Below are positions 27,379 through 37,317 of a stretch of 64,000 nt of DNA, in pieces. The stretch is from Amycolatopsis bartoniae (lineage in GTDB: Bacteria > Actinomycetota > Actinomycetes > Mycobacteriales > Pseudonocardiaceae): positions 1 to 64,000 of the forward strand of contig NZ_JACHWH010000003.1 in NCBI RefSeq assembly GCF_014191255.1. The letters run 5' to 3'. The translations under genes were made by a program, and so were the position numbers. Numbering within the stretch: position 1 is the stretch's first letter; the number at the start of each line of letters is the position of its first letter. Below the pieces are notes generated by a model that saw nothing but the letters and a program-made list of their open reading frames with translations, searched no databases and was not told the DNA's origin.

Positions 27379-27431
27379 CATGGTCGCGGCCGGTCTCATA
27401 CGGCCGGAATCTCCAGCGAAGGGACCTTGGC

Positions 27432-30293
27432 GTGGCTGATCGCCTCGTTGTTCGCGGCGCCCGCGAGCACAACCTCCGTGGCGTCGATCTCGACCTGCCC
27501 CGGGACAGCCTGATCGTGTTCACCGGCCTGTCCGGGTCCGGGAAGTCCAGCCTCGCGTTCGACACGATCTTCGCCGAGGGCCAGCGGCGTTACGTCGAGT
27601 CGCTTTCGGCGTACGCGCGGCAGTTCCTGGGGCAGATGGACAAGCCGGACGTCGACTTCATCGAGGGCCTGTCCCCGGCGGTGTCGATCGACCAGAAGTC
27701 CACCTCGCGCAACCCGCGTTCCACCGTGGGCACCATCACCGAGGTCTACGACTACCTGCGCCTGCTGTTCGCCCGCGCCGGCAAGCCGCACTGTCCGCAG
27801 TGCGGCGAGGCGATCAGCAAGCAGACCCCGCAGCAGATCGTCGACCAGGTGCTCGAAATGGAGCCCGGCACCCGTTTCCAGGTGCTGGCGCCCGTGGTGC
27901 GCGGCCGCAAGGGGGAGTACCTCGACCTGTTCGCGAACCTGCAGCAGCAGGGCTACTCGCGTGCCCGCGTCGACGGGCAGGTGTACCAGCTCACCGACCC
28001 GCCGAAGCTGAAGAAGCAGGAGAAGCACCACATCGGCGTGGTGGTCGACCGGTTGTCGGTCAAGGCGTCGTCGAAGCAGCGGCTCACCGACTCGGTCGAG
28101 ACCGCGCTGCGGCTGGCCGACGGGCTGGTCGAGCTGGAGTTCGTCGACCTGCCGGAGAACGACGCGCACCGCGTGCGCGGCTTCTCCGAGAACCTGGCCT
28201 GCCCCAACGGCCACCCGCTCACCATCGAGGACCTCGAACCCCGGTCGTTCTCGTTCAACTCGCCCTACGGCGCCTGCCCCGAGTGCACGGGTCTCGGCAT
28301 CCGCAAGGAGGTCGACCCGGAGCTGGTGGTGCCGGACGACGAGCTGTCGCTGGGCGAGGGTGCCATCGCGCCGTGGGCGGGCGGGCAGAGCGCCGACTAC
28401 TTCCAGCGGCTGCTGGAGTCGCTCGCGGAGGCGGTCGGGTTCCGCATGGACACGCCGTGGCGCCAGCTGCCCGCGAAGGTGCAGAAGGCGGTGCTGCACG
28501 GCGTCAACGAGCAGGTCCACGTGCGCTACCGCAACCGGTACGGCCGCCAGCGCTCGTACTACGCCAACTTCGAGGGCGTCATCCCGTTCCTGGAGCGCAG
28601 GCTCGACCAGACCGAGTCCGAGTACATGCGCGAGCGCTACGAGGGCTACATGCGCGAGGTGCCGTGCCCGGCGTGCCAGGGCACCCGCCTCAAGCCGGAG
28701 ATCCTCGCGGTCACGCTGGAGCACGCCGAGTACGGCGACCGCTCCATCGCCGAGGTCTGCGCCCTGTCCATCGAGGAGGCGTCGGACTTCCTCGACGGGC
28801 TGCGGCTCGGGCAACGGCAGAAGATGATCGCCGGCGCGGTGCTGAAGGAGATCCAGGCGCGTCTGCGCTTCCTGCTCGACGTGGGGCTCAACTACCTGTC
28901 GCTCGACCGGGCCGCGGGCACGCTGTCCGGTGGCGAGGCGCAGCGCATCCGGCTGGCGACGCAGATCGGGTCGGGCCTGGTCGGCGTGCTGTACGTGCTG
29001 GACGAGCCGTCGATCGGGCTGCACCAGCGGGACAACCACCGGCTGATCGAGACGCTGACCCGGCTGCGCGACCTGGGCAACACGCTGATCGTCGTCGAGC
29101 ACGACGAGGACACCATCCGCTCCAGCGACTGGGTCGTCGACATCGGCCCGGGCGCGGGTGAGCACGGCGGCCACGTCGTCCACAGTGGACCGTACAAGAA
29201 GCTGTTGCGCAGCAAGGAGTCGCTGACGGGGCAGTACCTGTCCGGGCGGCGCGGCATCGCGGTGCCCGAGATCCGGCGGCCGGTGGACCGCAAGCGCAGG
29301 CTCACCGTGGTGGGCGCGCGCGAGCACAACCTGCGCGGGGTCGACGTGTCGTTCCCGCTGGGCTGCCTGGTGTCGGTCACGGGTGTGTCCGGTTCGGGGA
29401 AGTCCACGCTGGTCAACGACATCCTGGCCACGGTGCTGGCCAACAAGCTCAACGGCGCGCGGCAGGTGCCGGGCAGGCACACGCGGGTGCGCGGGCTCGA
29501 CCTGGTGGACAAGCTGGTGCGGGTGGACCAGTCGCCGATCGGCCGCACCCCGCGGTCCAACCCGGCGACGTACACCGGCGTGTGGGACCACATCCGGAAG
29601 CTGTTCGCGGCCACCACCGAGGCGAAGGTGCGCGGCTACCAGCCGGGCCGGTTCTCGTTCAACGTCAAGGGCGGGCGCTGCGAGGCGTGCGCGGGCGACG
29701 GCACGATCAAGATCGAGATGAACTTCCTGCCGGACGTGTACGTGCCGTGTGAGGTGTGCAAGGGCGCCCGGTACAACCGGGAGACCCTGGAGGTGCACTA
29801 CAAGGGCAAGACGGTCTCGGAAGTCCTCGACATGCCGATCGAGGAGGCCGCGGAGTTCTTCGAGCCGATCAAGGCGATCCACCGGCACCTGCAGACGCTG
29901 GTCGACGTGGGCCTGGGCTACGTGCGGCTCGGCCAGCCCGCGCCCACCCTGTCGGGTGGTGAGGCGCAGCGCGTGAAGCTCGCCAGCGAGCTGCAGAAGC
30001 GGTCCACGGGCAAGACGGTGTACGTGCTCGACGAGCCGACCACGGGGTTGCACTTCGAGGACATCCGGAAGCTGCTGGGCGTGATCAACGGCCTGGTGGA
30101 CAAGGGCAACACGGTCATCGTGATCGAGCACAACCTCGACGTGATCAAGACGTCCGACTGGATCATCGACATGGGCCCGGAGGGCGGTTCCGGCGGCGGC
30201 ACGGTCGTCGCGGAGGGCACGCCGGAGGAGATCGCGGAGGTCGAGGAGAGCCACACCGGCCAGTTCCTGCGTACGGTGCTCACGAACGCCTGA
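27432..30293 (+). CDS. uvrA: Excinuclease ABC subunit A
   Basis: The 953-aa damage-recognition ATPase of nucleotide excision repair. It starts at GTG 27432 with [20 protein letters not shown]. First Walker A is [14 protein letters not shown], second is [13 protein letters not shown]. Zinc modules show as [15 protein letters not shown] with CPACQGT, and CEACAGDG with [13 protein letters not shown] signatures [13 protein letters not shown] and [13 protein letters not shown] precede the Walker B segments [10 protein letters not shown] and [10 protein letters not shown]. It is full length and encoded alone, with a hairpin terminator about 110 bp after the stop. Confidence 0.97.
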   Translation: MADRLVVRGAREHNLRGVDLDLPRDSLIVFTGLSGSGKSSLAFDTIFAEGQRRYVESLSAYARQFLGQMDKPDVDFIEGLSPAVSIDQKSTSRNPRSTVGTITEVYDYLRLLFARAGKPHCPQCGEAISKQTPQQIVDQVLEMEPGTRFQVLAPVVRGRKGEYLDLFANLQQQGYSRARVDGQVYQLTDPPKLKKQEKHHIGVVVDRLSVKASSKQRLTDSVETALRLADGLVELEFVDLPENDAHRVRGFSENLACPNGHPLTIEDLEPRSFSFNSPYGACPECTGLGIRKEVDPELVVPDDELSLGEGAIAPWAGGQSADYFQRLLESLAEAVGFRMDTPWRQLPAKVQKAVLHGVNEQVHVRYRNRYGRQRSYYANFEGVIPFLERRLDQTESEYMRERYEGYMREVPCPACQGTRLKPEILAVTLEHAEYGDRSIAEVCALSIEEASDFLDGLRLGQRQKMIAGAVLKEIQARLRFLLDVGLNYLSLDRAAGTLSGGEAQRIRLATQIGSGLVGVLYVLDEPSIGLHQRDNHRLIETLTRLRDLGNTLIVVEHDEDTIRSSDWVVDIGPGAGEHGGHVVHSGPYKKLLRSKESLTGQYLSGRRGIAVPEIRRPVDRKRRLTVVGAREHNLRGVDVSFPLGCLVSVTGVSGSGKSTLVNDILATVLANKLNGARQVPGRHTRVRGLDLVDKLVRVDQSPIGRTPRSNPATYTGVWDHIRKLFAATTEAKVRGYQPGRFSFNVKGGRCEACAGDGTIKIEMNFLPDVYVPCEVCKGARYNRETLEVHYKGKTVSEVLDMPIEEAAEFFEPIKAIHRHLQTLVDVGLGYVRLGQPAPTLSGGEAQRVKLASELQKRSTGKTVYVLDEPTTGLHFEDIRKLLGVINGLVDKGNTVIVIEHNLDVIKTSDWIIDMGPEGGSGGGTVVAEGTPEEIAEVEESHTGQFLRTVLTNA
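29178..29190. repeat. Palindrome GTCCACAGTGGAC
   Basis: Reverse complement of the site at 15397-15409. In uvrA it encodes V-H-S-G-P and uses the rare AGT codon for Ser. Confidence 0.7.
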
Positions 30294-30400
30294 CCAGCGG
30301 CGGCCTCCTCCACGCCGCGGGACGGTGGCTTCTCCGGTCCCGGGGCGGAGTGGTGGCGCGCGGCTGCCGCCAACCGCCGGCGTCGGCGTGAGCGAGCGGT

Positions 30401-30426
30401 GGCCTCTCCGCCAAGGCGGGGAGGCC
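30401..30426 (+). terminator. Hairpin terminator downstream of uvrA
   Basis: GGCCTCTCCGCC, AA, GGCGGGGAGGCC: 11 of 12 Watson-Crick pairs plus one G-U. There is no U-tract, as usual in actinobacteria. It ends 38 bp before the next gene. Confidence 0.6.
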
Positions 30427-30464
30427 GCCATGAACCACCGCGGTCCGGCGTACGTGCTCCCACC

Positions 30465-30941
30465 GTGAAGCCCGTCCTGCTCCGCCCGGCCGCGACGGTC
30501 CTCGGGCTGCTCGTGCTCGCCGGGTGCGCCCGGGGCAGCGGACCGGCTCCGCCGCCGGCCGACCTCAATGCCACGGACACGCCGGGCTTCGGCACGATCG
30601 TCACCGACGTGCAGGGCCACGCGCTCTACCGCTTCGACGCCGACACCGCGCAGCCCTCGGTCTCGCACTGCTACGACCAGTGCGCCGCGCTCTGGCCACC
30701 GCTGCTCGCGGCCGGGGTCACCGTCACCATCCAGGGCCTCGACCGGACGCTGATCAGCACCACCACCCGCCGCGACGGCACGCAGCAGGTGACCCTCGGC
30801 GGCTGGCCGCTCTACCGCTCCCTCAAGGACACCGCCCCCGGCGAGGCGGCCGGTCAGGGCTCGGGCGGCTCGTGGTTCGCCGTCACGCCCACCGGCGCCC
30901 GCGCGACCGCCCGCCCACCGTCCTCATCGGACACTCAGTGA
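30465..30941 (+). CDS. Lipoprotein of the Yx(F/W/Y)xxD repeat family (COG4315)
   Basis: The 158-aa protein begins with a lipoprotein signal (lipobox LAGC, C21). It contains the domain's key motif GHALYRFDAD (about 47-56), CYDQCAALWPPLLA, then QVTLGGWPLYRSLKDTAPGEAAGQG. These secreted repeats are widespread in actinobacteria with unknown function. The GTG at 30465 gives the lipoprotein signal directly; an upstream start would spoil it. Confidence 0.85.
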   Translation: MKPVLLRPAATVLGLLVLAGCARGSGPAPPPADLNATDTPGFGTIVTDVQGHALYRFDADTAQPSVSHCYDQCAALWPPLLAAGVTVTIQGLDRTLISTTTRRDGTQQVTLGGWPLYRSLKDTAPGEAAGQGSGGSWFAVTPTGARATARPPSSSDTQ

Positions 30942-30961
30942 CGGGCGCGCATACTGGTTCC

Positions 30962-31402
30962 GTGCGGTTCAACGACTACCGGTTCCGGGACACCTGGTTC
31001 CTGCCCGCTCCCGGGCACGCCGTCTTCGACGCGGTCGTCGACCTGGAGCACTACCCGCGGTGGTGGCCGGATGTGCGCTCCGTCCGCAAGGTCGACGCCG
31101 ACACCGCGGAGCTGGTCTGCCAGGCGAGCCTGCCCTACCGCCTCGTCATCCGCCTGCACCGCGCCGAGCAGGACGAGTCCGCCGGGCGGCTGCGCGTCCA
31201 CCTCGACGGGGACCTCGAAGGCTCCCTCGCGGCGCGCCTGTTCGCCCGGCCCGGTGGCACGCGGCTCGACATCACGCAGGAGGTGGTGGCCACCAAGCCC
31301 CTGCTCCGCGGCCTCGCCCCGGTGGCCCGCCCGCTGTTCCGGCTCAACCACGCGCTGATGATGCGCCGCGGCCGCCTCGGCCTGCTCGCGTTCCTGACCT
31401 GA
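30962..31402 (+). CDS. SRPBCC/START-like polyketide-cyclase family protein
   Basis: The 146-aa protein has the helix-grip pattern: DTWFLPAPGHAVFDAVVDLEHYPRWWPDVRSV (split here as the hallmark loop VVDLEHYPRWWPDV), a beta sheet, and a long C-terminal helix ending FRLNHALMMRRGRLGLLAFL. Such proteins bind hydrophobic ligands. GTG at 30962 follows the lipoprotein by 20 bp. Confidence 0.8.
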   Translation: MRFNDYRFRDTWFLPAPGHAVFDAVVDLEHYPRWWPDVRSVRKVDADTAELVCQASLPYRLVIRLHRAEQDESAGRLRVHLDGDLEGSLAARLFARPGGTRLDITQEVVATKPLLRGLAPVARPLFRLNHALMMRRGRLGLLAFLT

Positions 31403-31405
31403 CGA

Positions 31406-31438
31406 CGCCGCCCGCCCGGAAAACCCGGGCGGGCGGCG
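31406..31438. terminator. Bidirectional hairpin terminator between convergent genes
   Basis: A perfect 14-bp GC stem, CGCCGCCCGCCCGG with CCGGGCGGGCGGCG, and a 5-base AAAAC loop, placed between the SRPBCC gene and dctA-like gene stops. Confidence 0.85.
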
Positions 31439-31451
31439 GTCAGCGAAAACC

Positions 31452-32810
31452 TCAGACCAGCGCCTTCTCCTCGCGCGGCTCCGCCACCGCCTCCGGCTGC
31501 TCGTCGTCGCGCAGCGCGGTGTCGTCGAAGGGATCGCGCCCCGACAGCACCTCCGCCGCCTTTTCGCGGTCGAACTCCTTCGTCCACGAGCCGATCAGCA
31601 CCGTCGCGACCGCGTTGCCCGCGAAGTTCGTCACCGCGCGCGCCTCCGACATGAAGCGGTCGATGCCGAGGATGAAGCCGACCCCGCCGACGAGGTCCGG
31701 GCGGTGCGACTGCAGACCGCCCGCCAGCGTCGCGATGCCCGCGCCGCTCACGCCCGCCGCGCCCTTCGACGCGATGATCATGAACACCAGCAGCGAGATC
31801 TGCTCGCCGATCGACAGCGGGCTGCCCTGCGCCGACGCGACGAACAGCGTCGCCATCGTCAGGTAGATCGCCGTGCCGTCGAGGTTGAACGAGTACCCCG
31901 TCGGCACCGTGATCCCGGCGACCGACCGGCTCACGCCCAGGTGCTGCATCTTCCCGATCAGCAGCGGCAGCGCCGACTCGGAGGACGACGTCGACACGAT
32001 CAGCAGGAACTCCCGCGCGAGGTAGCGCAGCAGGCTGAAAATGTTGATCCGCGCCCCGAACCACAGGATCGCGCCCAGCACGACGCACACGAACAGCAGG
32101 CACGTCACGTAGAACCCGAGCATCACCACGAGCAGGCTCTTCAGCGCCGCCCAGCCCGTGCTGCCGACGACCGCGGCGATCGCCCCGAACGCGCCGACCG
32201 GCGCCGCCCACATGATCATCGACAGGACCCGGAACACGAGCTTCTGGAGGTGCTCGATGCCGCGCAGGATCGGCTGTCCGACGGGACCCATCTTCTGCAG
32301 CGCGAACCCGACCAGCAGCGCGACGAGCAGCGTCTGCAGCACCGAGCCCGCGGTGAACGCCGACAGCAGCGACGTCGGGATGATGCCGAGGAGGAAGTCG
32401 GTGCTGCCCTCGCCGCCGGTCGCCTGCTGGTGCGCCTTCGCCGCGTCGGCGGGGTTGAGGTGCAGCCCCGAACCCGGGTGCAGGACGTTGCCCACGACGA
32501 GCCCGATGAACAGTGCCACTGTGGACATCGCCAGGAAGTAGCCGATGGCGATCAGCCCGACCTTGCCGACCTTGGCCGCCTTCGCGACGGAACCGATGCC
32601 GAGCACGATCGTGCAGAAGATGATGGGGGAGATCATCATCTTGATGAGGTTCACGAACCCGGTGCCCAGCGGCGCGAGGCCCTTGGCGAACGCGGGGGCG
32701 GCGAACCCGACGATGATGCCGAGCACGACGGCGGCGACGACCGCGAGATACAGGTAGTGCATCCGGTCGCTGCGCCGTGGTGTGGCGTCGGCGGATTGCG
32801 TTGTCGGCAC
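31452..32810 (-). CDS. dctA: Dicarboxylate/amino acid:cation symporter (DctA/GltP family)
   Basis: The 452-aa protein has eight hydrophobic segments plus two hairpin loops of the family: VSTSSSESALPLLI (hairpin 1 Ser-rich motif), the GTAIYLTMATLFVA segment with the sodium-binding NxD preceding it (FNLDGT), and FILGIDRFMSEARAVTN NFAG-type C-terminal motif. It imports C4-dicarboxylates or acidic amino acids with Na+ or H+. GTG at 32810 with GGAGG five bases upstream is preferred to a TTG at 32822. A CitA/CitB-like two-component system is divergent from it and probably controls it. Confidence 0.9.
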   Translation of the reverse strand: MPTTQSADATPRRSDRMHYLYLAVVAAVVLGIIVGFAAPAFAKGLAPLGTGFVNLIKMMISPIIFCTIVLGIGSVAKAAKVGKVGLIAIGYFLAMSTVALFIGLVVGNVLHPGSGLHLNPADAAKAHQQATGGEGSTDFLLGIIPTSLLSAFTAGSVLQTLLVALLVGFALQKMGPVGQPILRGIEHLQKLVFRVLSMIMWAAPVGAFGAIAAVVGSTGWAALKSLLVVMLGFYVTCLLFVCVVLGAILWFGARINIFSLLRYLAREFLLIVSTSSSESALPLLIGKMQHLGVSRSVAGITVPTGYSFNLDGTAIYLTMATLFVASAQGSPLSIGEQISLLVFMIIASKGAAGVSGAGIATLAGGLQSHRPDLVGGVGFILGIDRFMSEARAVTNFAGNAVATVLIGSWTKEFDREKAAEVLSGRDPFDDTALRDDEQPEAVAEPREEKALV

Positions 32811-32937
32811 CCTTGCCTCCAATGGGGACGGCGCGCCCTCCCGGCGCGGCTCAGCACGGAACTATGCAGCCCGCGGTGGTGGCGGTCACCATTGTGTTCA
32901 TTGAGTTCGCTCCCGGCCGGTGACCTATCGTCGACGG

Positions 32938-34533
32938 ATGCGGAACCGGCGCTGGAGTCTCGCCCGCCAGCTGCTGCTGGTGCAGGTCGCGGGAGTCGTC
33001 GCACTGGTCGGCGTCGGCGCCGGGCTGGCCTACCTCGACGCCTCGAACGCGGCGAACGACCGGGCCACCGAGGAGGTCCTCGGGATCTCCCGCACGGTCG
33101 CCGACGCGCCGACCGTGCTCGAAGCGCTGTCCACTGCGGACCCGACGGCGCGGCTGCAGCCGTACGCCGAGCAGGTGCGCGCCGACACCCACGTCGACTT
33201 CGTCACGATCATGACCCCGGACGGCGTCCGCTACACCCACCCGAACCCGGCCGTGATCGGGCAGCGGTTCCTCGGCAACACGGCGCAGGCGGTGCGGGGC
33301 GGCGTGGTCACCGAGACCTACACCGGCACGCTCGGCCCGTCGATGCGGTCGGTGGTCCCGGTGTTCGACGCGCACCGCCGGGTCGTCGCGCTGGTGGCCG
33401 TGGGCATCAGGATCGAGGCGATCTCGGCGGAGCTCGCCGAGCGGCTCGAACCGCTGGTCGCGGTCGCCGCGGCGGTGCTCGTCGTCGGCGTCGCGGGCAG
33501 TGTGCTCGTCAGCGCCCGGCTGCGGCGGCAGACCCGCGGCCTCGCCCCGGCGGAGCTGAGCAGCGTGTTCGCCTACTACGAGGCCACCCTGCACGCCGTC
33601 CGCGAAGGGCTGGTGCTGCTCGGCGACGACCGCCGCGTGGTGCTGTGCAACGACGCGGCTCGCGAACTGCTCGGACTCGGCGGCGATCCGGTCGGCAGGC
33701 CGGTCGCGGAGCTGGGCCTGCCGCAGGAACTGGTGGCGACCTTTTCTTCAGGCGAACCACGCACCGACGAGATCCACCTGACCGACACCCGCGTCCTCGT
33801 GGTCAGCACCGCGCCGGTGCGGTCGGGCGAGCAGGCGCGTGGTGTCGTGGTGACGTTGCGGGACCACACGGACCTGCAGCTGCTGACCGGCGAGCTGAAC
33901 ACCACCCGGGGCCTCGCGGAATCCCTGCGTTCCCAGGCACACGAGGCCGCGAACCGGCTGCACACCGTGGTGTCGCTGGTCGAGATGGGCCGCGACGAGG
34001 AGGCGGTCGAGTTCGCGACGGCCGAGCTGGAGATCGCGCAGCGGCTGACCGACCGGGTCATGGGCGCGGTGGCCGAGCCCGTGCTCGCCGCGTTGCTGCT
34101 CGGCAAGGCGGCGGAGGCGAGCGAGCGCGGCGTGGAGCTGGTGCTCTCCGACGACACCGCGCTCGACGAGCTGGACCTCGAACCCCGCGACCTCGTGACC
34201 GTCCTGGGCAACCTGGTCGACAACGCGATCGACGCCGCCATCGAAAACGCCGCCGCCGCGCGGCCCCGCGTGACGGTCACCGTGCGGGGCGGGGACGGCG
34301 AGCTGCTCCTGCGCGTGGCCGACAGCGGCCCGGGCGTGGCGGAGTCCGCGCGCACCGCGGTGTTCCAGCGCGGCTGGTCGACGAAACCGCAGGAGGGCCC
34401 GGTCGGGCACGGCCTCGGCCTGGCGCTGGTCGGGCAGGTGGTGCGCCGCTACGGTGGCGAAATCGCGCTCGACAACGACGGCGGTGCGGTGTTCACCGTC
34501 CGGCTGCCGCTGCGGCAGGAGGCCGCCCGATGA
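32938..34533 (+). CDS. Sensor histidine kinase, CitA/DcuS type
   Basis: The 531-aa kinase has membrane segments at about 11-33 and 170-192 flanking an extracellular PAS-like domain with DFVTIMTPDGVRYTHPNP (citrate/dicarboxylate sensor family), a cytoplasmic PAS, and a kinase core. The phospho-acceptor is in the LRSQAHEAANRLHTVVSLVE helix, where the family normally has R-x-Q-x-H-[ED]-x-x-N, and ATP motifs are NLVDNAIDAA, DSGPGVAESA and GHGLGLALV. ATG at 32938 is preferred over GTG at 32920. It overlaps its response regulator by ATGA. Confidence 0.88.
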   Translation: MRNRRWSLARQLLLVQVAGVVALVGVGAGLAYLDASNAANDRATEEVLGISRTVADAPTVLEALSTADPTARLQPYAEQVRADTHVDFVTIMTPDGVRYTHPNPAVIGQRFLGNTAQAVRGGVVTETYTGTLGPSMRSVVPVFDAHRRVVALVAVGIRIEAISAELAERLEPLVAVAAAVLVVGVAGSVLVSARLRRQTRGLAPAELSSVFAYYEATLHAVREGLVLLGDDRRVVLCNDAARELLGLGGDPVGRPVAELGLPQELVATFSSGEPRTDEIHLTDTRVLVVSTAPVRSGEQARGVVVTLRDHTDLQLLTGELNTTRGLAESLRSQAHEAANRLHTVVSLVEMGRDEEAVEFATAELEIAQRLTDRVMGAVAEPVLAALLLGKAAEASERGVELVLSDDTALDELDLEPRDLVTVLGNLVDNAIDAAIENAAAARPRVTVTVRGGDGELLLRVADSGPGVAESARTAVFQRGWSTKPQEGPVGHGLGLALVGQVVRRYGGEIALDNDGGAVFTVRLPLRQEAAR

Positions 34534-35195
34534 TCCTGGTGCTCGTGGTCGAGGACGACCCGGTCGCCGCCGAGGCACACCGCCAGTACGTCGAGCGCGT
34601 CGCCGGGTTCACCGTCGCGGGGGTGGTGCACTCCGGCGCGGAGGCGCTGCGGTTCTGCGAACGGCACACCGTCGACCTCGTCCTGCTCGACTTCTACCTG
34701 CCGGACACGCACGGGCTCGCGGTGTGCCGCGCGCTGCGGGCGTCCGGCAGCGCGGTGGACGTCATCGCCGTGACCTCCGCGCGCGACCTCGCGGTGGTGA
34801 AGGCGGCGGTGTCCGCCGGGATCGTGCAGTACCTGCTCAAGCCGTTCACCTTCGCGTCCCTTCGCGACAAGCTGGAGCGCTACGCGCGTTTCCGCGAAAG
34901 CACGGGCGAAGCGAGCGACCAGACCGACGTGGACCGTGCACTCGCGACGCTGAGCACGCCGGGCCGCACCGCGTTGCCGAAGGGCATGAGCACGCAGACC
35001 CTCGACGCGATCGTGGCGACCCTGCGCGCCGAACCGGACGGCCTGCCCGCGAGCGCGGCCGCCGAGGCGACCGGCGTTTCGCGCGTGACCGCCCGCCGTT
35101 ATCTGGAGTACCTGGCCGACAACGGGCTCGCCCGGCGTGAGCCGCGCTACGGACAGGTGGGCAGACCTGAGGTTTGGTACCGCGCGCAGGCATGA
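34530..35195 (+). CDS. Response regulator, CitB/DcuR type
   Basis: The 221-aa regulator has a receiver domain with acidic pocket VVEDD, phospho-acceptor Asp in LVLLDFYLPD (about 54), Thr in VTSAR and Lys in LLKPFTF. Its C-terminus has a winged-helix-like segment GLPASAAAEATGVSRVTARR that fits DcuR/CitB regulators. It should activate the divergent dicarboxylate carrier. No specific binding site could be recognised in the 127-bp divergent region. Confidence 0.88.
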   Translation: MILVLVVEDDPVAAEAHRQYVERVAGFTVAGVVHSGAEALRFCERHTVDLVLLDFYLPDTHGLAVCRALRASGSAVDVIAVTSARDLAVVKAAVSAGIVQYLLKPFTFASLRDKLERYARFRESTGEASDQTDVDRALATLSTPGRTALPKGMSTQTLDAIVATLRAEPDGLPASAAAEATGVSRVTARRYLEYLADNGLARREPRYGQVGRPEVWYRAQA

Positions 35196-35212
35196 TCGCC
35201 TAGTCTGCGGGC

Positions 35213-35680
35213 ATGACCCAGGGATACCCCCAGCAGCAGTTCCCGATCCTGCTGTCCACGATGAACGATTTGCCGGGCTACAAGGTGGTCCGGGTGTACG
35301 GCGAGGTCTTCGGTCTCACCGTGCGCAGCCGCAACATGTTCTCCACCATGGGCGCGGGCTTCAAGGCGATGGCGGGCGGTGAGCTGAAGGGTCTGTCCAA
35401 ACTGCTCTCCGACTCCCGGCACGAGGCGCTCGGCCGGCTCGCGCAGGAGGCGATGAACTACGGCGCGAACGCGGTGCTCGCGCTGCGCTTCGACTGCAAC
35501 GAGATCGCCCAGACGGCGAGCGAGATCGCCGCGTACGGCACCGCGGTCTACGTCGTGCCCGAAGGCGCCGAGCAGGGCCAGCAGGCGGCGCCGCAGCAGG
35601 CTGCGCCCCAGCAGTACCAGCAGCAGTACGCCCAGCCGCAGCAGTACCAGCAGCCGCAGCAGGGCTACCCGCAGCAGTGA
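35213..35680 (+). CDS. YbjQ-family (DUF74) protein with Gln/Pro-rich tail
   Basis: The 155-aa protein contains the YbjQ core: GYKVVRVYGEVFGLTVRSRN, the RHEALGRLAQEAMNYGANAV helix and VLALRFDCNEI to YGTAVYV. The last 40 residues are Q/P/Y-rich (repeated QQYQQ, AQPQ) and the N-terminus mirrors this with TQGYPQQQ. The core forms pentamers in known structures; function unsettled. Its stop is 1 bp from the convergent phosphoesterase stop. Confidence 0.8.
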   Translation: MTQGYPQQQFPILLSTMNDLPGYKVVRVYGEVFGLTVRSRNMFSTMGAGFKAMAGGELKGLSKLLSDSRHEALGRLAQEAMNYGANAVLALRFDCNEIAQTASEIAAYGTAVYVVPEGAEQGQQAAPQQAAPQQYQQQYAQPQQYQQPQQGYPQQ

Positions 35681-35681
35681 C

Positions 35682-36239
35682 TCAGCCCGGCCGGTCCAGT
35701 TCGGCGGCGATCTCGTCGAGGTGGACCGGCCGCAGATCGCTCACGTCGAGGCCGACGTTCAGCTGACGGCCGTGGCGCCGCCACGCGCCGTGCACGTGCC
35801 CGTGCAGCAACGGCAACCCTTCGTCGGGCAGCCGGTACTGCGACGCGCGGTCGTCCTCGGTGTGGTCGCCCTCGTACGGGAAGTGGCTCAGCAGGACGTT
35901 GCGCCCGCCGATCCGCCGCCGCGCGAACGCCTGCACGGAGGCGAAGTGCTCCAACCATGCGCGCTGGTGCTGGTACGCCTGCCGCAGCCCGGGCCACGGC
36001 TCGTCGTGGTTCCCGGTGACCAGGTGCAGCTCCCCGTGCAGCTGCCGCAGCACGCCGGCGAAGCGGGCCAGCCGCCCCATGCCGACGTCGCCGAGGTGCC
36101 ACACCTGGTCGCCGGGGTGCACGGTCGCGTTCCACCGCTGCACCACGAACTCGTCGTGCTCGGCCGGTGAGCCGAAGCCACGCAGCCCCGCGACCAGCTG
36201 GTGGTCGAAGTGGGTGTCGGCGGTGAACCAGACGTTCAT
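35682..36239 (-). CDS. Calcineurin-like metallophosphoesterase
   Basis: The 185-aa protein has the metal ligands of this superfamily: FTADTHFDH (D-x-H), WHLGDVGMG (GD), VTGNHDEPW (GNHD), LLSHFPY (H) and LLHGHVHG (GHxH). It is a small single-domain phosphoesterase. ATG at 36239 lies 7 bp after the lactonase gene, so it may be the last gene of the D-amino-acid operon. Substrate unknown. Confidence 0.88.
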   Translation of the reverse strand: MNVWFTADTHFDHQLVAGLRGFGSPAEHDEFVVQRWNATVHPGDQVWHLGDVGMGRLARFAGVLRQLHGELHLVTGNHDEPWPGLRQAYQHQRAWLEHFASVQAFARRRIGGRNVLLSHFPYEGDHTEDDRASQYRLPDEGLPLLHGHVHGAWRRHGRQLNVGLDVSDLRPVHLDEIAAELDRPG

Positions 36240-36246
36240 CCACCCA

Positions 36247-37308
36247 TTACAACAGCACCACCGCGACCGACGGCACCGCGAGCGAACCCCGCGCCGTGCC
36301 CAGCGCACCGGTGGCCGGGTCGCGGGGCAGCCACGTCACGGTGCCCGACCGCTGGTTCGACACGTACAGCCAGCGCTGCCCCGTGTCGAACGTGAAGTGC
36401 CGCGGCCACACCCCGCCGGTGGGCACGTTCTCGCCCAGGCGCTGGAGTTCCCGTCCCCGCACCGCGAACGTGGCGATCGTGTTCTCCCCGCGCACCGAGG
36501 TGTAGACGAACCGGCCGTCCGCGGACGCGGCGATCTCCCCGGGGTAGTTGGGCCCCGGCGAGGTGGCGGTGTCCACAACCTGCTCCGCGGTGAGGGTGCC
36601 GGTTCCGGCGTGCCAGCCCAGCACGGTGACCACCGGCGTCAGTTCGCACGCCAGGTACGCCAGCGGGCCCGCGGGGTGGAAGGTCAGGTGCCGGGGCCCG
36701 GTCCCGGCGGGCAGTTCGAGCTGCTGGTGCAGCGTCAGCCTGCCGCCGTCGAGCCGGTAGACGTACACCGAGTCCGCGCCCAGGTCCACCGACAGCACCC
36801 AGCGGCCGCTCGGGTCGGTCACCACCTGGTGCGCGTGCGGCTCCCCGCTCGCCGCGCTGTGCTGCACCAGGTCCGTGGCCTCGCCGAGCCTGCCGCCGGC
36901 CAGGATCGGGTGCACCACAACGGATCCCGAGCCGTAGTTGGCGGTCAGCAGGTACTTCCCGCTCGGGTGCACGGACAGGTGCGTGGGCAGCGAACCGAGC
37001 GTCGGCCGGGTGCCGAGGATCCTGCCGCTCACGTCCAGCGCGGTGACCGTGCCGGTGTCGCTCTCGTTGGTGGAGTACAGGACGTTGCCGCGGCGAGCGA
37101 ACCACGACGCGTCCGGGACGCCGGGCACGGTGTGGTCCGCGCGCAGGCCCGGGGTGCCGACGGTGACGACGTCCAGCCCGTGCCCGGCGGGCTCGGAACT
37201 GGTGTAGCTGCCGACGAACGCGGTCCGCTTCGGACTGGCGAGAGCGGGGGTGGCGGTGAGCGCCAACGCGGTGGCGCCGAGGAAAGCGCGGCGGGGGAGC
37301 GGGGACAC
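36247..37308 (-). CDS. Secreted lactonase-family beta-propeller protein
   Basis: The 353-aa protein has a Tat signal (RRAFLGATALALTATPALA, residues 6-24) and a seven-bladed propeller of the 6-phosphogluconolactonase/muconate-cycloisomerase-like family (FVGSYTSSEPAGHGL, SGEPHAHQV, GTGPRHLTFHP, GVWPRHFTFD). The Tat export suggests an extracellular lactone or storage substrate rather than cytosolic phosphogluconolactone. Its start follows the GntP stop by 9 bp. Confidence 0.85.
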   Translation of the reverse strand: MSPLPRRAFLGATALALTATPALASPKRTAFVGSYTSSEPAGHGLDVVTVGTPGLRADHTVPGVPDASWFARRGNVLYSTNESDTGTVTALDVSGRILGTRPTLGSLPTHLSVHPSGKYLLTANYGSGSVVVHPILAGGRLGEATDLVQHSAASGEPHAHQVVTDPSGRWVLSVDLGADSVYVYRLDGGRLTLHQQLELPAGTGPRHLTFHPAGPLAYLACELTPVVTVLGWHAGTGTLTAEQVVDTATSPGPNYPGEIAASADGRFVYTSVRGENTIATFAVRGRELQRLGENVPTGGVWPRHFTFDTGQRWLYVSNQRSGTVTWLPRDPATGALGTARGSLAVPSVAVVLL

Positions 37309-37317
37309 TTCGACCTC

